Both the position numbers and the translations under genes were made by a program. Shown here piece after piece: positions 55,489 through 63,683 of a DNA stretch of 64,000 nt; the stretch's first letter is position 1, and every line of letters starts with the position of its first letter. A model generated the notes under the pieces. It was not told where the DNA came from, ran no database searches, and was given only the letters and a program-made list of their open reading frames with translations. This stretch comes from Pseudomonas fragi. Lineage in GTDB: Bacteria > Pseudomonadota > Gammaproteobacteria > Pseudomonadales > Pseudomonadaceae. Location of the stretch: NCBI RefSeq assembly GCF_002269505.1, contig NZ_NQKQ01000024.1, positions 17,000 through 80,999 on the forward strand. Direction: 5' to 3'.

Positions 55489-57147
55489 ATGAACCTGCAT
55501 CAATACGCAGAAACCCATCAGGTGACCAATCAGCCGCCGTCTCTGGGCGGCGTGAACCTGTATCGCATCGACCTGCCACTGCAGTATTGGAGCCAGCATT
55601 TCGGCGCGGGATGGGCGCAGGGGCGGATCGATCAATACGGTGCGCTGGCGGGCGGCCCGCTGATGGCGGCGGGTTTTCTGGCCAATGAGAACAAACCTCA
55701 GTTTGTAAGCCATGACCGTTTTGGGCATCGGATTGATCTGGTGGAGTTTCACCCGGCTTACCACGAGCTGATGCGCACAGCGATTGAGCATGGCTTGCCA
55801 TCCTTGCCCTGGGCCCACCCTCAACCCGGCGCCCACGTGGCTCGCGCATCCATGACCTACCTGCACAGCCAGGCCGAAGCGGGCAGTGGTTGCCCCTTGA
55901 CCATGACCTTCGCCAGCGTACCGGCCTTGCGCCTGCAACCGGACCTCGCTGCCATCTGGCTGCCCAAAGTGCTGGCCACTGAATATGACCCGCGAAATGT
56001 CGATATCAGCCAGAAGGCCGGCGTGACCCTGGGCATGGCCATGACTGAAAAGCAGGGCGGCACCGATGTGCGTGCCAATACCACGCGGGCTTACCCGGTG
56101 GGTGCCAAGGGGCCGGGGCAGGCCTATGAACTGCTGGGGCACAAATGGTTCTGCTCGGCGCCAATGTGTGATGGTTTTCTGACCCTGGCCCAAACCGACA
56201 AGGGCCTGAGCTGCTTTTTGTTGCCGCGCCATCGCCCGGATGGCAGCCGTAACGAGTTCTATATCCAGCGCCTGAAAAACAAGCTGGGCAATAGCTCCAA
56301 CGCCTCCAGTGAAGTTGAGTTTCGTGGGGCATTGGCCTGGATGATCGGCGAAGAGGGCCGTGGCGTACCGACCATTATTGAAATGGTCGCCATGACCCGG
56401 TTCGACTGCATGGTCGGCTCCAGCGCCTTGATGCGTCAGGCGCTGACCCAGGCCAGCCATCATTGTGCCCATCGGCTGGTCGGCGGCCGGGTGCTGGCAG
56501 ACCAGCCGTTGATGCAAAACGTACTGGCCGACCTGGCCCTGGAAAGCGAGGCGGCACTGTCCCTGAGCTTGCGCATGGGGCGGGCGCTGGACAACCCGCA
56601 TGACCCGCAAGAGGCCAGGTTTTCGCGGCTGGTGACGGCGGTAGGCAAGTACTGGATCTGCAAACGGGCCCCGGCCATGATCAACGAAGCGGCCGAGTGC
56701 ATGGGCGGTGCGGGCTATGTTGAAGACAGCATCCTGCCGCGCCTGTATCGAGAGGCGCCGGTCAATTCGACGTGGGAAGGGTCGGGTAATGTGCAGTGCC
56801 TTGACGTGTTGCGGGCCTTGTCCAAAGAGCCTGGCGTGCTAGATGCGCTGTTTGCCGAGCTCGGCGACGGGCATGGTGATGTGCGCCTGGCGCAGCATAT
56901 TGCGCAGCTTAAAAGCGCGTTCACGGACACTGATGATATCCAGTACCGCGCTCGCCAACTGACAGAAGACATCGCCCTGGGTCTGCAGGCAAAACTGCTG
57001 CTGGAGGCTGGCAACAGCGATATCAGCGACGCCTTTATCGCCAGTCGGCTACAGGGTAGCGGCCGGGTGTACGGCACCTTGCCACGGGGATTGAACGTGG
57101 CGGCCATTGTTGCCCGCGCTACCCCGCTCCCACAGGGATTTGCGTGA
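55489..57147 (+). CDS. AidB-like acyl-CoA dehydrogenase family protein
   Basis: A 552-residue FAD protein of the AidB branch. VEFHPAYHELMRTAIEHGLPS, ASMTYLHSQAEAGSGCPLTMTFAS, ITEKQGG-like MAMTEKQGGTDVRANTT, HKWFCSAPMCDGFLTLAQT and NEAAECMGGAGYVEDSILPRLYREAPVNSTWEGSGNVQCLDVLR, read as successive motifs, identify it. AidB is induced by alkylating agents in E. coli and binds DNA there; an enzymatic substrate is not established. ATG at 55489 follows AAGGAG. It is 74 bases after ladS, with no obvious functional tie. Confidence 0.88.
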   Translation: MNLHQYAETHQVTNQPPSLGGVNLYRIDLPLQYWSQHFGAGWAQGRIDQYGALAGGPLMAAGFLANENKPQFVSHDRFGHRIDLVEFHPAYHELMRTAIEHGLPSLPWAHPQPGAHVARASMTYLHSQAEAGSGCPLTMTFASVPALRLQPDLAAIWLPKVLATEYDPRNVDISQKAGVTLGMAMTEKQGGTDVRANTTRAYPVGAKGPGQAYELLGHKWFCSAPMCDGFLTLAQTDKGLSCFLLPRHRPDGSRNEFYIQRLKNKLGNSSNASSEVEFRGALAWMIGEEGRGVPTIIEMVAMTRFDCMVGSSALMRQALTQASHHCAHRLVGGRVLADQPLMQNVLADLALESEAALSLSLRMGRALDNPHDPQEARFSRLVTAVGKYWICKRAPAMINEAAECMGGAGYVEDSILPRLYREAPVNSTWEGSGNVQCLDVLRALSKEPGVLDALFAELGDGHGDVRLAQHIAQLKSAFTDTDDIQYRARQLTEDIALGLQAKLLLEAGNSDISDAFIASRLQGSGRVYGTLPRGLNVAAIVARATPLPQGFA

Positions 57148-57273
57148 GGCAGCCGATATTCTGTTTATCCCCGGCAGGCACAGGAAATCTGCGACAGGCA
57201 ATTTTGTAGCTGCCATTAGCCATCGATGCAGGCAAGATAAAGACCTGCCCGTTCAGAAGACAGGATGCTTATC

Positions 57274-58737
57274 GTGACCGAAGCTTTTATTGTCGTTTCC
57301 ACCGCTGAAGAGGCCGTTGACCGGCTTGCTGCTTTGCACGAGCGCGCAACCACGGCCTTGAGTCAGGCACTCAAGCGTTATCTCAAGGATCGGGTTGAAC
57401 CCTCTGCGCAAGAGCGCGCGTTGTTTCGCTACCCCGAACTGCGTTTGACCTACCGTATCAACGGTGAAGTACCTACCACCACTCGCGCTTATGCCAAGGT
57501 CCAGTTGCCCGGTACCTACAGCGTCACCGTCACCCATCCTGCCTCTTTCCGTAACTATCTGCTGGAGCAGTTGGTGCCGTTGATGCGCGATTTCACCGTT
57601 GAGGTGGAAGTGGGTGTCAGTGAGCAAAATATTCCTTACCCGTACGTCGTCGAACAAGGCGATGAACTGGCCGGTTCCGGTGTGACTGCTGCGGCCCTGG
57701 CGCGGGTGTTCCCGAGCACCGATCTGTCCGCTGCCACGGATGGCATTGCCGATGGCCTGTACGATTGGGAAAACACCGATCCGTTGCCTTTGGCGCTGTT
57801 CGATGCGGCGCGGGTCGACTTCTCGCTGCGCCGGCTGGTGCACTACACCGGCAGCGACTGGCGCCATGTGCAGCCGTGGATCCTGCTGACCAACTACCAT
57901 CGCTATGTCGACCAGTTCATCCTTCATGGCCTTGAGCAACTACGGGACAATCCGCGCTTTGTGCGCATGGTGATGCCGGGCAACGTGATCATCGAAAAGT
58001 CGATGGACTACGGCGAAGCCCAGGCCATTGCGGCGGGTGTGGTGTGGCATCGCTACCAGATGCCGGCGTATCACTTGCAGGCCAACGATGGTCATGGCGT
58101 GACTCTGGTCAACATCGGCGTCGGCCCGTCCAACGCAAAAAACATTACCGATCACCTGGCCGTTCTGCGCCCCCATTGCTGGCTGATGATTGGCCACTGT
58201 GGCGGCCTGCGCCAGTCGCAAACCATCGGTGATTACGTGTTGGCCCACGCCTACATGCGTCGCGACGGTATTCTTGATCGGGTGGTACCGCCGAACATTC
58301 CGATTCCGGCACTGGCTGAAGTCCAGCTGGCGTTGCAGGAAGCAGCGGCACAAGTGACGGGTGAGCGCGGCGACGAGCTGAAAAAGCGACTGCGCACCGG
58401 CACCGTGCTGACCTATGACGACCGTAACTGGGAGCTGCGCTGGGCTCAGGAACGTCCGCTGATCAACCTGTCCCGTGCTGTTGCCGTGGACATGGAGAGC
58501 GGCACCATTGCCGCCCAGGGTTATCGCTTGCGCGTCCCGTACGGCACGCTGCTGTGTGTGTCTGACAAACCGCTGCACAGTGAAATCAAACTGCCGGGTT
58601 CGGCCAACGCTTTCTATGAGCGGGCGGTGAGCCAGCATTTGAAAATCGGCATTGCCGCCGTGGACTTGATGCGCGGCCAGCTCAATTCCCTGCACTCGCG
58701 CAAACTGCGCAGCTTCGACGAACCGCCGTTCCGTTGA
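57274..58737 (+). CDS. amn: AMP nucleosidase
   Basis: Splits AMP into adenine and ribose 5-phosphate. The 487-residue protein has an N-terminal AMP nucleosidase domain (VVSTAEEAVDRLAALHERATTALS; YRINGEVPTTTRAYAKVQ) and a C-terminal nucleoside phosphorylase-like domain (LVNIGVGPSNAKNITDHLAVLRPHCWLMIGHCGGLR; VAVDMESGTIAAQGYRLRVPYGTLLCVSDKPLHSE). GTG at 57274 is preferred because ACAGG lies about 9 bases upstream and MTEAFIVVS resembles relatives; ATG at 57265 would add three residues. Confidence 0.93.
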   Translation: MTEAFIVVSTAEEAVDRLAALHERATTALSQALKRYLKDRVEPSAQERALFRYPELRLTYRINGEVPTTTRAYAKVQLPGTYSVTVTHPASFRNYLLEQLVPLMRDFTVEVEVGVSEQNIPYPYVVEQGDELAGSGVTAAALARVFPSTDLSAATDGIADGLYDWENTDPLPLALFDAARVDFSLRRLVHYTGSDWRHVQPWILLTNYHRYVDQFILHGLEQLRDNPRFVRMVMPGNVIIEKSMDYGEAQAIAAGVVWHRYQMPAYHLQANDGHGVTLVNIGVGPSNAKNITDHLAVLRPHCWLMIGHCGGLRQSQTIGDYVLAHAYMRRDGILDRVVPPNIPIPALAEVQLALQEAAAQVTGERGDELKKRLRTGTVLTYDDRNWELRWAQERPLINLSRAVAVDMESGTIAAQGYRLRVPYGTLLCVSDKPLHSEIKLPGSANAFYERAVSQHLKIGIAAVDLMRGQLNSLHSRKLRSFDEPPFR

Positions 58738-58792
58738 TCGGTGATGGTCATTTAGCGATCGGGGGACTAGCATTGCCAGCCCTGATCGCTAG

Positions 58793-59440
58793 ATGTCCTT
58801 TTTTGTCATGTCTCGTCCTGCCCCACGCCGCCCGGCCTCGAAAAGCCCCACTGCGCAAGCTGCCAATCGCCGTGTGGCCAAAGCGCCGCCGTCCGATCCC
58901 AAGCTTTACCTGTTCAACAAACCCTTCGATGTGCTGACCCAGTTCAGTGACGAAGGCGGGCGCGCAACGCTCAAAGACTTTATTCCGATTCCGGGCATCT
59001 ACCCGGCAGGGCGACTGGACAGGGACAGCGAAGGCTTGCTGCTGCTGACCAATGATGGTCAGTTGCAGGCGCGGATTGCCGACCCCAAGCATAAGTTGCC
59101 CAAGACCTACTGGGTGCAAGTCGAGGGCGAGCCCACTGAGGAGCAACTGCAGCAGTTGCGCGAGGGTGTCGAACTCAATGATGGCAAGACTCTGCCTGCC
59201 GAGGCCCGGGCCCTGGATGAGCCGCAGCTATGGCCGCGTAACCCGCCGGTGCGTTTTCGCAAAAGCATCCCGACAGCCTGGCTGGAGTTGGTGATCCGCG
59301 AAGGCCGCAACCGTCAGGTGCGGCGCATGACCGCTGCAGTGGGGTTGCCGACCTTGCGACTGGTGCGGGTGCGCATTGGTGACTGGAGCATTGAAGGGCT
59401 GGAGCAGGGGCAGTACCGGGAAGTCCCGGCGCGGCTATAG
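58793..59440 (+). CDS. rluE: RluE-like 23S rRNA pseudouridine synthase (RsuA family)
   Basis: A 215-residue pseudouridine synthase of the RsuA/RluE group. YLFNKPFDVLTQFSD, the catalytic aspartate in YPAGRLDRDSEGLLLLTNDGQLQARIADPKH, and REGRNRQVRRMTAAVGLPTLRLVRVRIG are visible. E. coli RluE modifies U2457 of 23S rRNA. The N-terminus has a basic Arg/Pro/Lys-rich stretch before the domain and no S4 domain, which fits RluE. ATG 58793 or 58808 are possible starts. Confidence 0.88.
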   Translation: MSFFVMSRPAPRRPASKSPTAQAANRRVAKAPPSDPKLYLFNKPFDVLTQFSDEGGRATLKDFIPIPGIYPAGRLDRDSEGLLLLTNDGQLQARIADPKHKLPKTYWVQVEGEPTEEQLQQLREGVELNDGKTLPAEARALDEPQLWPRNPPVRFRKSIPTAWLELVIREGRNRQVRRMTAAVGLPTLRLVRVRIGDWSIEGLEQGQYREVPARL

Positions 59441-59644
59441 CGCTCCGGATTCGATCAGACCGATGACCACACTTTTGATGATGAACGCGGCAACGCCCAG
59501 GCCCAGAACGAAAAACAGGATCATGGAGCCGAAGCGTCCGGCTTTGGACTTTTTCGCCAGATCCCAGACGATAAAGGCCATGAAAATGATCAGCACGCTG
59601 ACCAGAATCGTCATCATCCACTCTTCAAGTACTGCAGGATCCAT
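59435..59644 (-). CDS. Small DUF2788-like membrane protein
   Basis: 69 residues, MDPAVLEEWMMTILVSVLIIF start, with two membrane segments (TILVSVLIIFMAFIVWDL; SMILFFVLGLGVAAFIIKSVVIGLI) joined by a basic loop AKKSKAGRFG. It matches a small Pseudomonas-type family (DUF2788) of unknown function. It converges with and slightly overlaps the end of the rluE-like gene (6 bases). The gene is short, but its segment pattern and start are convincing. Confidence 0.82.
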   Translation of the reverse strand: MDPAVLEEWMMTILVSVLIIFMAFIVWDLAKKSKAGRFGSMILFFVLGLGVAAFIIKSVVIGLIESGAL

Positions 59645-59738
59645 CAGTATTCTCCGGCGATATCGTGGGAAAAAGCCGTAGGAGTATACGGCAGGGGAGC
59701 GGGGCTGGTTGTTGAGCTGGGTCGTGTAGATGAACTGC

Positions 59739-59828
59739 GTAGTCGCTGCCGAAGGCTGCGAAGGGTTGCACCGCAACCCGTTTTCTTGAATTCACCACAG
59801 CCTCTTCGCAGCCTTCGGCAGCGACTAC
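59739..59828. repeat. REP doublet (family A)
   Basis: Perfect 25-base inverted arms, 59739-59763 and 59804-59828 (GTAGTCGCTGCCGAAGGCTG core). A nested GGGTTGC-ACC-GCAACCC hairpin lies inside. Located between the DUF2788 gene and the 3' end of the Lrp gene. Confidence 0.87.
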
Positions 59829-59836
59829 AGGCCTGC

Positions 59837-60316
59837 TTATGTGCGCAAATGAGTCAACGGCAGCTCTGTGCTGTTAAGCACCTGGTTGAGCACAAAGCTC
59901 GAACGCACGCTGGTCACGCCTTCGATGCGGGTCAGCTCGCCCAGCAGCAGTTTCTGGTAGTGATCCATGTCGGCGACCACTACTTTCAATTGGTAGTCCG
60001 CGTCCATACCGGTCACCAGGCTGCATTCCAGCACTTGCGGCAGGGCGCGGATGCAGGCTTCGAAATTCTCGAAACGCTCTGGTGTATGTCGGTCCATTCC
60101 AATCAGCACGTAGGCTGTAAGGCTCAAGCCCAGCAGTTTGCGGTCTAGCAGTGCTACCTGGCGGCTGATGTAGCCGTCATCCTCAAGCTGTTTAACACGG
60201 CGTGAGCAAGGGGATGGCGACAGGCCGATCCGCTCGGCCAGTTCCTGGTTAGAGATGCGTGCGTCACGCTGCAATTCCGCCAAAATGCTCAGGTCATACC
60301 GGTCGAGTTTGCTCAC
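59837..60316 (-). CDS. Lrp/AsnC-family transcriptional regulator
   Basis: 159 residues: an N-terminal helix-turn-helix (LDRYDLSILAELQRDARISNQELAERIGLSPSPCSRRVKQLE) and a C-terminal RAM/AsnC ligand-binding domain (about 70-150; VTGMDADYQLKVVVADMDHYQKLL). GTG at 60316 is chosen because AAGGGT lies 6 bases upstream and MSKLDRYDL is the usual start; an ATG at 60334 exists upstream. Such regulators usually control a divergent amino-acid gene. Here no metabolic gene is divergent, only a non-coding stretch and a DUF6515-like gene. The target is unknown. Confidence 0.88.
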   Translation of the reverse strand: MSKLDRYDLSILAELQRDARISNQELAERIGLSPSPCSRRVKQLEDDGYISRQVALLDRKLLGLSLTAYVLIGMDRHTPERFENFEACIRALPQVLECSLVTGMDADYQLKVVVADMDHYQKLLLGELTRIEGVTSVRSSFVLNQVLNSTELPLTHLRT

Positions 60317-60339
60317 GAAGTTACCCTTTGTCATAACTA

Positions 60340-60631
60340 TTGCGTGAAAGTATCCACCTTAAGTCAAAAATTGCGCAAGTAATGTTTTATCGAGCAATCT
60401 TCGCAATCGCCTGCTGCGGCCAAAAGCCTATTCTTTAAACCAGAATCACTGCCCGGACATAGAGTCCACTGCGGCCCGCCGAATCAGGCCAGCCGCGGCC
60501 GCCAACCCCACAGGGTTGCCCCGGCCCCCGGGCTGCGCACTGTCCAGAAGACGGAGCGAGGTGAGCCAACATCACAAGTGTTGAGCCAGGACGAAAAAAT
60601 TCAAAGGGCGACCGACGGGTCGCCCTTTTTT
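60340..60631 (+). ncRNA. Candidate small RNA or orphan leader ending at an intrinsic terminator
   Basis: No credible gene covers this GC-rich stretch, yet a strong plus-strand terminator ends it. Paired elements visible inside include GGAC-ATAGA-GTCC (60454-60466), GCGGC...GCCGC (60470-60495), and CAACA-N7-TGTTG near 60568-60584. Three GGA triplets occur (about 60454, 60553, 60589), but they are not spaced like RsmX/Y/Z hairpin loops. It matches no RNA family I recognise. The start is unknown; only the end is supported. It could be the remnant leader of a gene lost next to the Lrp regulator. Confidence 0.3.
60603..60631. terminator. Intrinsic terminator in the Lrp to DUF6515 gap
   Basis: GGGCGACC-GACG-GGTCGCCC is a perfect 8-bp stem with a 4-base loop, followed by six T. 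Three A residues precede it, extending the stem. It ends no recognised gene on the plus strand. Confidence 0.85.
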
Positions 60632-60750
60632 CGTCTGCCAAAAATAAGTTTCACCAAACTATTTCTCACCGAACCGGTGCAATAAATCCTAGTCTTATTT
60701 GTAAGACCTAACTGGCAGTGAGAAACAGCATGAAATCGCGCATCTGACAG

Positions 60751-61713
60751 ATGGCTACAGTTGGCGTGCTCTTTGTGAGTGTCAGCGGCCAGCTTTTGGC
60801 CGATGAGCGAGGTGATGGCAACGCTCAGGACAATCGCCCGCGCCATGCCGAGAGTGGCCAGCGCGGGCAGCAAGGGCCGCGCCCGGAACACAATCAGGCC
60901 CGCCCGGAAAACCGTCCCGCCCATGAGCAGAATCAGGGCGGCAAGTGGCAAGCCCGGCCACAGGGCGAAAGCAATATGCCAGCGCGCCCGATCCAACCCG
61001 GCAACAACCTGCCGATCCGACCACGCCCGGATACGGTGCAGCCAAGCCAGAACCATAGCGGCAACCAGAACTGGCACGGTACTGGCGCTAATACCAGACC
61101 GGGCAATTACCCTGGCGCCAACAACTACCGTCCCAATGAGTCACGGCCCAACGACCAACGCTGGCCGGGGCGGCCGAACGGGCATGGCAATGGCTGGGGG
61201 GCGGGACCGCAATACCGGCCTGGCTATATGATCGACCGCTTTCCTGGGCAATACCGGCAGGTTCCTTATCGCGGCCAGAATTACTACTTTTCCGGCGGCT
61301 ATTGGTATCGCCCACAAGGCCCGCGTTACATCGTTGTTCAACCGCCCTACGGTATCCGTGTAGGTTTTTTGCCTGATTACGCGCGGGAAGTGTGGTTTGG
61401 CAGCACGTTGATGTTTCTGGCTGCTGGCGCGTATTACGCCTACCAGCCAGCTACCCAGGACTACATTGTGGTTCAGCCTCCGGCCACCCAGCAGCCGGTC
61501 AGCAACGGCTATGACGTGGTGGCTTACCCGGTGAACTTCCAGACCCCGGCGCAGGTTGATCAGGATCGTTACGACTGCTACCGCTGGGCGGTCGATCAAA
61601 GTGGCTTTGACCCGGCCAGAGTCACCTACGCACCAGCCCCGGCCGTGGTGCAAGCTTATCGGCAGGCGCAGGGCAGTTGTTTGAGCAGTCGTGGTTATCA
61701 GGTTACGTATTGA
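60751..61713 (+). CDS. DUF6515-like Asn/Pro/Arg-rich exported protein, start disrupted
   Basis: 320 residues from ATG 60751. Residues about 25-160 are low-complexity, rich in Asn, Pro, Arg, Gln and Gly. The conserved part follows: PYRGQNYYFSGGYWYRPQGPRYIVV, VQPPYGIRVGFLPDYAREVWFGS and YDCYRWAVDQSGFDP. The better start is ATG 60730, which has GTGAG upstream and would supply the basic n-region (MKSRI) of a signal peptide, but a TGA at 60745-60747 ends it after five codons. ATG 60751 has no binding site and leaves MATVGVLFVSVSGQLLA as a weakened signal. Function unknown. Confidence 0.7.
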   Translation: MATVGVLFVSVSGQLLADERGDGNAQDNRPRHAESGQRGQQGPRPEHNQARPENRPAHEQNQGGKWQARPQGESNMPARPIQPGNNLPIRPRPDTVQPSQNHSGNQNWHGTGANTRPGNYPGANNYRPNESRPNDQRWPGRPNGHGNGWGAGPQYRPGYMIDRFPGQYRQVPYRGQNYYFSGGYWYRPQGPRYIVVQPPYGIRVGFLPDYAREVWFGSTLMFLAAGAYYAYQPATQDYIVVQPPATQQPVSNGYDVVAYPVNFQTPAQVDQDRYDCYRWAVDQSGFDPARVTYAPAPAVVQAYRQAQGSCLSSRGYQVTY

Positions 61714-61724
61714 TCTGAACACCT

Positions 61725-61815
61725 GTAGTCGCTGCCGCAGGCTGCGAAGGGTTGCGTAGCAACCCGTTGTCTCAAAGGCCTCGCGATCCCCTTCGCAGCC
61801 TGCGGCAGCGACTAC
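61725..61815. repeat. REP doublet (family A)
   Basis: Perfect 26-base inverted arms, 61725-61750 and 61790-61815 (GTAGTCGCTGCCGCAGGCTG core), with a nested GGGTTGC-GTA-GCAACCC hairpin. It separates the convergent DUF6515-like gene and CDF transporter gene and overlaps the latter's last codon. Confidence 0.87.
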
Positions 61816-62705
61816 AAGGTTTTGACCCTGACCGCTTCCTTCGGGTCTGCATGCACCAGCACTTCGGCCCGCGGGTAGACCTTGGTTATGGCGTCGGCGG
61901 CGCGGTCGCAGATGGCGTGGGCGGCTGACAGGGTCAACTCGCCCGGCAGTTCAAGGTGAAACTGTACAAACCAGATATTGCCCGAAATCCGTGTGCGCAA
62001 GTCGTGGGCACCCAGCACGCCGGGTACGTCGCAGGCCAGCTTCAGCATGTTTTCGCTGACGTCGGTGGGTAACTCCTGATCCATTAGCACGGCAAAACTC
62101 TCACGGGCAATCTGGAGCGCGCTCCAGAGGATATACACCGCAATCCCGAGGCCAAACCAGGCGTCCAGCTGCGGGAAGCCCACACTGGCCAGCACCAGCG
62201 CCAGTAAAATGCTGCCATTGAGCATCAGGTCCGAGCGGTAGTGCAGCGAGTCCGCGCGCACGGCGTTGGACCCCGTGGCCTTGATCACCCGGTGTTGCAG
62301 CACCAGCAGAGCAACGGTCATCAGCAGCGAAAAGACAATCACGCCAATCCCGATCCACGGCGCCCCCACGGGCTCCGGGTTTTTCAGCCGTTCCACGGCC
62401 TGAAAAGCGATCAGTACCGCACTCACACCGATAAACAAGGCCTGGGCCATGCCCGCCAGTGACTCGGCCTTGCCGTGACCGTAACGGTGGTCGTCATCGG
62501 CAGGGCGCAACGCGTAATGCACGGCCAGCAAATTAAGAAATGAGGTCACGCCATCGAGCAGCGAGTCGGTAAGGCCGGCGAGCATGCTGATCGAACCACT
62601 GAGCCACCAGGCGATGGCTTTGGTTACGATCAACAGGCTGGCCACCGCCACCGAAGCGCGGGTGGCCAGACGTAACAGGCGTGCGTGTTCCGGGCTGCTG
62701 GTCAT
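61812..62705 (-). CDS. Cation diffusion facilitator transporter (FieF-like)
   Basis: A 297-residue proton-coupled efflux protein for zinc or iron. Six membrane segments are followed by a cytosolic ferredoxin-like domain (about 210-297). Metal site A is complete: LAGLTDSLLDGV gives the DxxxD pair and DSLHYRSDLMLNG the HxxxD pair, the all-Asp/His set of FieF-type proteins. HRYGHGKAESLAGM is the loop site. The last codon borders a REP element. The exact metal cannot be decided from the sequence. Confidence 0.9.
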   Translation of the reverse strand: MTSSPEHARLLRLATRASVAVASLLIVTKAIAWWLSGSISMLAGLTDSLLDGVTSFLNLLAVHYALRPADDDHRYGHGKAESLAGMAQALFIGVSAVLIAFQAVERLKNPEPVGAPWIGIGVIVFSLLMTVALLVLQHRVIKATGSNAVRADSLHYRSDLMLNGSILLALVLASVGFPQLDAWFGLGIAVYILWSALQIARESFAVLMDQELPTDVSENMLKLACDVPGVLGAHDLRTRISGNIWFVQFHLELPGELTLSAAHAICDRAADAITKVYPRAEVLVHADPKEAVRVKTL

Positions 62706-62734
62706 GGCGTTTCCTTGGTGACTGGCAACGGGCT

Positions 62735-63154
62735 TCAGGCGGCAGGTTGCAGGCCGTACATGGCCAGTTGCTGAGTGCTGCCCTTGTGCTGGATCAGGCG
62801 TGGATCGTTCAGCGGGAAGCTGCCACCCAACTCGCTTTCGAGAATGGCCTGCAGCTTGGCGTTATCCACCTTGCCGTCTGCACCGATGGCTTCGCGCAGT
62901 TTTTCCGGGGCGATTTGCGCGGTCTTGCCTGGCGGGAAATAAATGGCGCCGGTGGCGAAGTCGACTCCAAAGGCGATCAGGCCCGGGATGACGTAGAACA
63001 GCAGGCCCACGGCATCCAGTACGGCGATCATGGGGTCGATCTTGCCGTCTATCTGGCCACGGCGGTCAGGGAAGAAAATACTGCCACAGGCAGTCAATTG
63101 GGTGAGCAGGGCCGCAACCACGACACTGCCGATTACTCGCGAAGGCATACGCAT
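62735..63154 (-). CDS. Uncharacterised lipoprotein
   Basis: 139 residues from ATG 63154, which follows GAGG at a spacing of 8. The signal peptide IGSVVVAALLTQLTAC gives a lipobox with the cysteine near residue 23. One further hydrophobic segment (MIAVLDAVGLLFYVIPGLIAFGVDF) is flanked by FPDRRGQIDGKIDP and a C-terminal soluble tail. It resembles a Pseudomonas family with no assigned role, sometimes misnamed after polynucleotide phosphorylase. It diverges from hrpB. Confidence 0.78.
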   Translation of the reverse strand: MRMPSRVIGSVVVAALLTQLTACGSIFFPDRRGQIDGKIDPMIAVLDAVGLLFYVIPGLIAFGVDFATGAIYFPPGKTAQIAPEKLREAIGADGKVDNAKLQAILESELGGSFPLNDPRLIQHKGSTQQLAMYGLQPAA

Positions 63155-63233
63155 ACAAAAAACCTCAAACATGCTCAAAGGACTGGATCATTACTGTTCG
63201 CCGTTATACTCGCCGCTCTGTTCTGGAGCCACC

Positions 63234-63683
63234 ATGATTTCTTTGCCGATTGATGAAGTTTTACCTGCGCTGCGCCTGGCCCTGGCCGAGCGTCATGAAG
63301 CCGTGCTCGAAGCACCGCCCGGCGCCGGTAAAACCACCCGTGTTCCACTGGCCCTGCTCAACGAGCCGTGGCTGGCCGGGCAGAAGATCCTGATGCTCGA
63401 ACCCCGGCGTCTTGCTGCCCGCGCAGCCGCTGAGCGGCTGGCCAGTGAACTGGGTGAAAAGGTCGGCGAAACCGTAGGTTACCGTATTCGCCTCGACAGC
63501 AAGGTCGGCCCCGATACCCGTATCGAAGTGGTCACCGAGGGCATCCTTACTCGCCGCCTGCAGCATGACCCGGCGCTGGAAGGGGTGGGCTTGCTGATTT
63601 TTGACGAGTTCCATGATTTGCTGATTTGTTCTGTTTCTGCTTTTGCTTATCAGGATAATCAATCACTGCCCACAAGGCATTGA
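63234..63683 (+). pseudogene. hrpB: ATP-dependent helicase HrpB, interrupted after the DEFH motif
   Basis: The first about 127 codons are a normal HrpB N-terminus: MISLPIDEVLPALRLALAE, Walker A in LEAPPGAGKTTRVPLALL, MLEPRRLAARAAAERLA, RIEVVTEGILTRRL and LLIFDEFHD. A full protein has about 840 residues and continues DEFHER. Here the sequence changes after about 63616 and the frame ends at 63683 with 22 unrelated residues. The break removes most helicase motifs, so the product would be inactive. The remainder, if present, lies beyond the window. Confidence 0.85.

Noticed and set aside
60435..60641. 68-codon minus-strand open frame in the Lrp to DUF6515 gap
   Set aside because: It spans the terminator stem, lacks a ribosome binding site and has no family resemblance.
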